64,000 bases of DNA from the NCBI RefSeq assembly GCF_900169715.1, contig NZ_LT835161.1, positions 124,001 through 188,000 on the forward strand, read 5' to 3'. The notes below the pieces were generated by a model that was given only the letters and a program-made list of their open reading frames with translations, did not search any database and had not been told where the DNA came from. The stretch comes from Kocuria massiliensis. Its GTDB lineage: Bacteria > Actinomycetota > Actinomycetes > Actinomycetales > Micrococcaceae. A program made the position numbers and the translations under genes. Shown here piece by piece: positions 61,501 through 64,000 of the stretch (the first letter of the stretch is position 1; every line of letters starts with the position of its first letter).

Positions 61501-63941
61501 CACACGGACTCGACTTCGCGTTCCTGGGGTTCCCCTGATCCGACGGTGTCGGCCCTCGAGGTCTGCGCCGGGGCGGAATCCTTGGCGTCAACCGCGGGTT
61601 CGTCCACGACCTCCGCCTTCGACGCCTCCTGGATCGCCCAGAACACGGCCTCGGGGGTCGACGGGCAACCGAGGTCCACCTCTGTACCTTCCGGACCAAA
61701 GGCCTCGACGGCGGTGCGTAACGCCTCACGAACGCTCATGGCCAACATCAGCGGCGGTTCGCCCACGGCCTTGGAACCGTAGACGACGCCGGTTTCGGTG
61801 GCTCGCTCGTAGAGGTGCACGTTGAATTCGGCAGGAAGCTCGGAGAAACTCGGCAGCTTGTAGGTACTGGCCGCTTGGGTCGCGAGCCGGCCGCGTCGTT
61901 CGCCGTCGGACGTGTCCCACCGGAGCTCCTCCAAGGTCAACCAACCGGTGCCTTGGACGAATCCACCTTCAATTTGGCCCACGTCCACGAGCGGGGAGAG
62001 CGAGTCACCGACGTCGTGCACGATATCGGTGCGCAGCACGCGGTAAGCCCCCGTGTACGCTTCGACCTCGACTTCGGTCGCGGCGGCCCCGTACGCAAAG
62101 TATTTGAACGGGGAGCCGTGCATCGACGCGGAGTCCCAATGGATGCCTTCAGTGCGGTAGTAACCTGCGGCAAAGAGCTGCACTCGTTGCATGTACGCGT
62201 CGGAAACGACCTGCTCGAAGGGGATCTGTTCGTGGCCCAAAGCGGCGACCCCGTCGTCCTCGAAGCGAATATCGTGCGGATTCGCGCCGAACTTCCCGGC
62301 CGCAACTTGAGCCAGACGTTCGCGGATCTGCTCGCAGGCATTCTTGACCGCACCACCATTGAGATCCGCTCCGGAGCTCGCGGCCGTGGCCGAAGTATTC
62401 GGAACCTTATCGGTTCTGGTGGGAGCGAGCCTTACGCGGTCGAGCCGCACTCCGAGGGTCGTCGCAGCCACCTGCCGCATTTTGGTGTGCAGGCCCTGGC
62501 CCATCTCGGTGCCGCCGTGATTGATGAGGATCGAGCCGTCCTTATAGATGTGCACCAGGGCACCGGCCTGGTTAAAGGCCGCGAAGTTAAAGGAAATGCC
62601 GAATTTGACCGGGGTCATCGCCAGGGACCGTTTTACGTCCGTGTGACCGGCGTTGAATTCCGCGATCTCGGCGCGACGACGCACGACCTCCGCACGTTCC
62701 ATCAGCGTGGACCAGATGTCCGGCATCCCTTCGGCGTGACGCACCGGTTGCCCATAGGGGGTGGTGTCGCCCGGCTGGTAGAAATTCCGACGCCGCAACT
62801 CACCGGCCTCGATGCCGAGCAAGGGAGCGCAGCGTCCCAGGATATTTTCCAGCACCAGCATGCCCTGCGGCCCACCGAATCCACGGAATGCGGTTTGCGA
62901 CGTCTTGTTGGTCTGCGCCATGCGGCCGTGGACCTTGACGTTGGGAATCATGTAGGCGTTGTCGATGTGGCACATGGCTCGCGACAGCACCGGTTCCGAG
63001 AGGTCCAAGGACCACCCGGCGTCGGAGGTCAGGGTGGCCTCCAGGGCCGTAAACTTGCCGGATTCATCAAATCCGACCTCCCACTCGGCGTGGAAGGGGT
63101 GTCGCTTGCCGGTCATCGTGATGTCTTGCGTTCGGGTCAGACGCAGGCTCACGGGACGCCCGGTGCGCACGGCGGCAAGCGCGGCAACGGCCGCCAAACC
63201 GTGCGGCTGCATCTCCTTGCCTCCGAAGGCACCACCCATACGCAGGGATTGGACCGTGACGTCGTGACTGGAGAGGCCCAAGACGTGAGCGACGATCTCC
63301 TGCGTTTCGGTGGGGTGCTGGGTCGAGGAATTGACCATGACCTGGCCACCCTCGTCGACTCGGGCGTAAGAGGCGTGGGTTTCCAGGTAGAAATGTTCCT
63401 GTCCACCGAATTCGAAGGTGCCCTTGAAACGATGAGCGGAATCCTTCAAACCGGCCGCGGAATCACCACGTTCCATGAGGTGCTGTGGCCCCTGGAAACT
63501 CTGGGCTTCGATGGCCTCGGGCACGGTGACGATCGACGGGAGAGGCTCGTAATCCACCTCGACGGCCTCGGCCCCGATCCGGGCGGCCTCGGCGGTCTCG
63601 CCGATCACCCAGCACACCGCGTGTCCGAAGTACATGGCTTCGGAAGGAAAGAGCGGCTCATCGTGCTTGACGCCTGCGTCGTTGAGCCCGGGGACGGCCT
63701 CGGCAGTCAGGACGTCCACGACTCCGGGCGTGGCCCGAGCCGCGTCGATGCGGAGGTCCGTGATGCGGGCGTGCGCGTGAGGGGACTGTACGGGCCATGC
63801 ATGTAGGCACGAAGGATCGCGGGTCGCGAGGTCATGCGTGTACAGGGCTTCCCCCGTGACGTGCAGGGCGGCCGACTCGTGGGCAACTCGGGTGCCGACT
63901 CCGGCCGGAACGGGATGTGCGGGTTCGTGAACGATGGTCAT
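61500..63941 (-). CDS. xdhB: Xanthine dehydrogenase, molybdopterin-binding subunit
   Basis: Large subunit of the hypoxanthine/xanthine-oxidising molybdenum hydroxylase. The 813 residues carry ESAALHVTGEALYTHDL (ald_xan N-domain), MGGAFGGKEMQPHG (cofactor and Gln loop), AFRGFGGPQGML (substrate Arg), GGTEMGQGLHTKMRQVAA, and the catalytic Glu in GSKAVGEPPLMLAMSV. Ordinary for bacterial XdhB except for an acidic, Ser/Glu-rich C-terminal tail of about 40 residues. It overlaps xdhA by ATGA upstream and xdhC by TGATG downstream. Confidence 0.94.
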   Translation of the reverse strand: MTIVHEPAHPVPAGVGTRVAHESAALHVTGEALYTHDLATRDPSCLHAWPVQSPHAHARITDLRIDAARATPGVVDVLTAEAVPGLNDAGVKHDEPLFPSEAMYFGHAVCWVIGETAEAARIGAEAVEVDYEPLPSIVTVPEAIEAQSFQGPQHLMERGDSAAGLKDSAHRFKGTFEFGGQEHFYLETHASYARVDEGGQVMVNSSTQHPTETQEIVAHVLGLSSHDVTVQSLRMGGAFGGKEMQPHGLAAVAALAAVRTGRPVSLRLTRTQDITMTGKRHPFHAEWEVGFDESGKFTALEATLTSDAGWSLDLSEPVLSRAMCHIDNAYMIPNVKVHGRMAQTNKTSQTAFRGFGGPQGMLVLENILGRCAPLLGIEAGELRRRNFYQPGDTTPYGQPVRHAEGMPDIWSTLMERAEVVRRRAEIAEFNAGHTDVKRSLAMTPVKFGISFNFAAFNQAGALVHIYKDGSILINHGGTEMGQGLHTKMRQVAATTLGVRLDRVRLAPTRTDKVPNTSATAASSGADLNGGAVKNACEQIRERLAQVAAGKFGANPHDIRFEDDGVAALGHEQIPFEQVVSDAYMQRVQLFAAGYYRTEGIHWDSASMHGSPFKYFAYGAAATEVEVEAYTGAYRVLRTDIVHDVGDSLSPLVDVGQIEGGFVQGTGWLTLEELRWDTSDGERRGRLATQAASTYKLPSFSELPAEFNVHLYERATETGVVYGSKAVGEPPLMLAMSVREALRTAVEAFGPEGTEVDLGCPSTPEAVFWAIQEASKAEVVDEPAVDAKDSAPAQTSRADTVGSGEPQEREVESV

Positions 63942-64000
63942 GAGATCACTCCTGATAATTCGGAGGGACGGTATTGGGCGAAAAAGCGCATCATGGACTG
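63938..64000 (-). CDS. xdhA: C-terminal end of xanthine dehydrogenase small subunit, cut by window edge
   Basis: An open minus-strand frame of 20 codons ending in TGA, overlapping the xdhB ATG (ATGA at 63938-63941). It encodes MMRFFAQYRPSELSGVIS-like residues, the F-x-x-Y-R-P ending typical of the FeS/FAD subunit XdhA. The order A-B-C agrees. Everything upstream is outside the window. Confidence 0.72.
   Translation of the reverse strand, partial: QSMMRFFAQYRPSELSGVIS

Noticed and set aside
61815-63806. Long plus-strand open frame opposite xdhB, and similar ones opposite iolT (37101-38573) and the MHS symporter/SDR (48582-50672)
   Set aside because: All lie antisense to complete conserved genes and show no recognisable motifs.
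1-64000. CRISPR arrays, insertion sequences, prophage, tRNA and rRNA
   Set aside because: No regularly spaced direct repeats, transposase or integrase motifs, or cloverleaf-like segments were found on reading through. A dedicated tRNA scan was not possible.

Overview
This window is GC-rich, densely coded bacterial chromosome. Frequent GTG/TTG starts, many 4-base start/stop overlaps, a Streptomyces-type mevalonate gene order, an actinobacterial (Cgl0158-type) aldolase in an inositol cluster, a Cds1-like cysteine desulfhydrase and an LpqC-like lipoprotein esterase all point to an Actinomycetota host, probably Micrococcales. The genus cannot be fixed from the sequence. I saw no transposase, phage, plasmid, CRISPR, rRNA or tRNA signal. 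The metabolic islands look like ordinary accessory chromosome.

Layout. 1-5270 is the 3' part of a mevalonate operon (mvaD, mvaK2, fni, HMG-CoA reductase, HMG-CoA synthase). Its fni is broken by an in-frame TGA. 5261-19651 is mixed housekeeping and stress content: a Tat-exported class A beta-lactamase, ackA and pta (separated from each other), an FMN reductase, a LytR-CpsA-Psr protein, a thiamine-binding protein with a GNAT enzyme, and a TetR/drug-exporter pair with four tandem palindromic operators. 20164-26972 holds a SLAC1-type transporter with a divergent LysR gene, a purine permease whose leader carries an orphan intrinsic terminator, a lipoprotein esterase and an aldo/keto reductase. 27068-38459 is a myo-inositol catabolic cluster (iolC, aldolase, iolD, iolA, iolE, iolG, a sugar isomerase, an IolT-type transporter) that lacks iolB. 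38594-42273 is a heterodimeric ABC exporter, followed by a zinc alcohol dehydrogenase.

43585-54562 is the most interesting part. A LysR gene is divergent from an eight-gene run: an ectoine-hydrolase-like M24 protein, an aminotransferase, an M20 deacylase, an MHS-type symporter, an SDR, a class III aminotransferase, an aldehyde dehydrogenase and alanine dehydrogenase. I read it as an actinobacterial ectoine catabolic operon. In this reading an ArgE/DapE-like M20 enzyme stands in for the usual DoeB deacetylase, LysR stands in for the DoeX/EnuR regulators, and alanine dehydrogenase recycles the amino acceptor.

54559-60639 holds three more Gfo/Idh/MocA oxidoreductases, a siderophore-interacting protein and the Cds1-like enzyme. 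Several promoters here share a TGTCYTGACA-like word with the inositol promoters, suggesting a scattered inositol regulon. The window ends in an xdh operon (xdhA 3' end, xdhB, xdhC).
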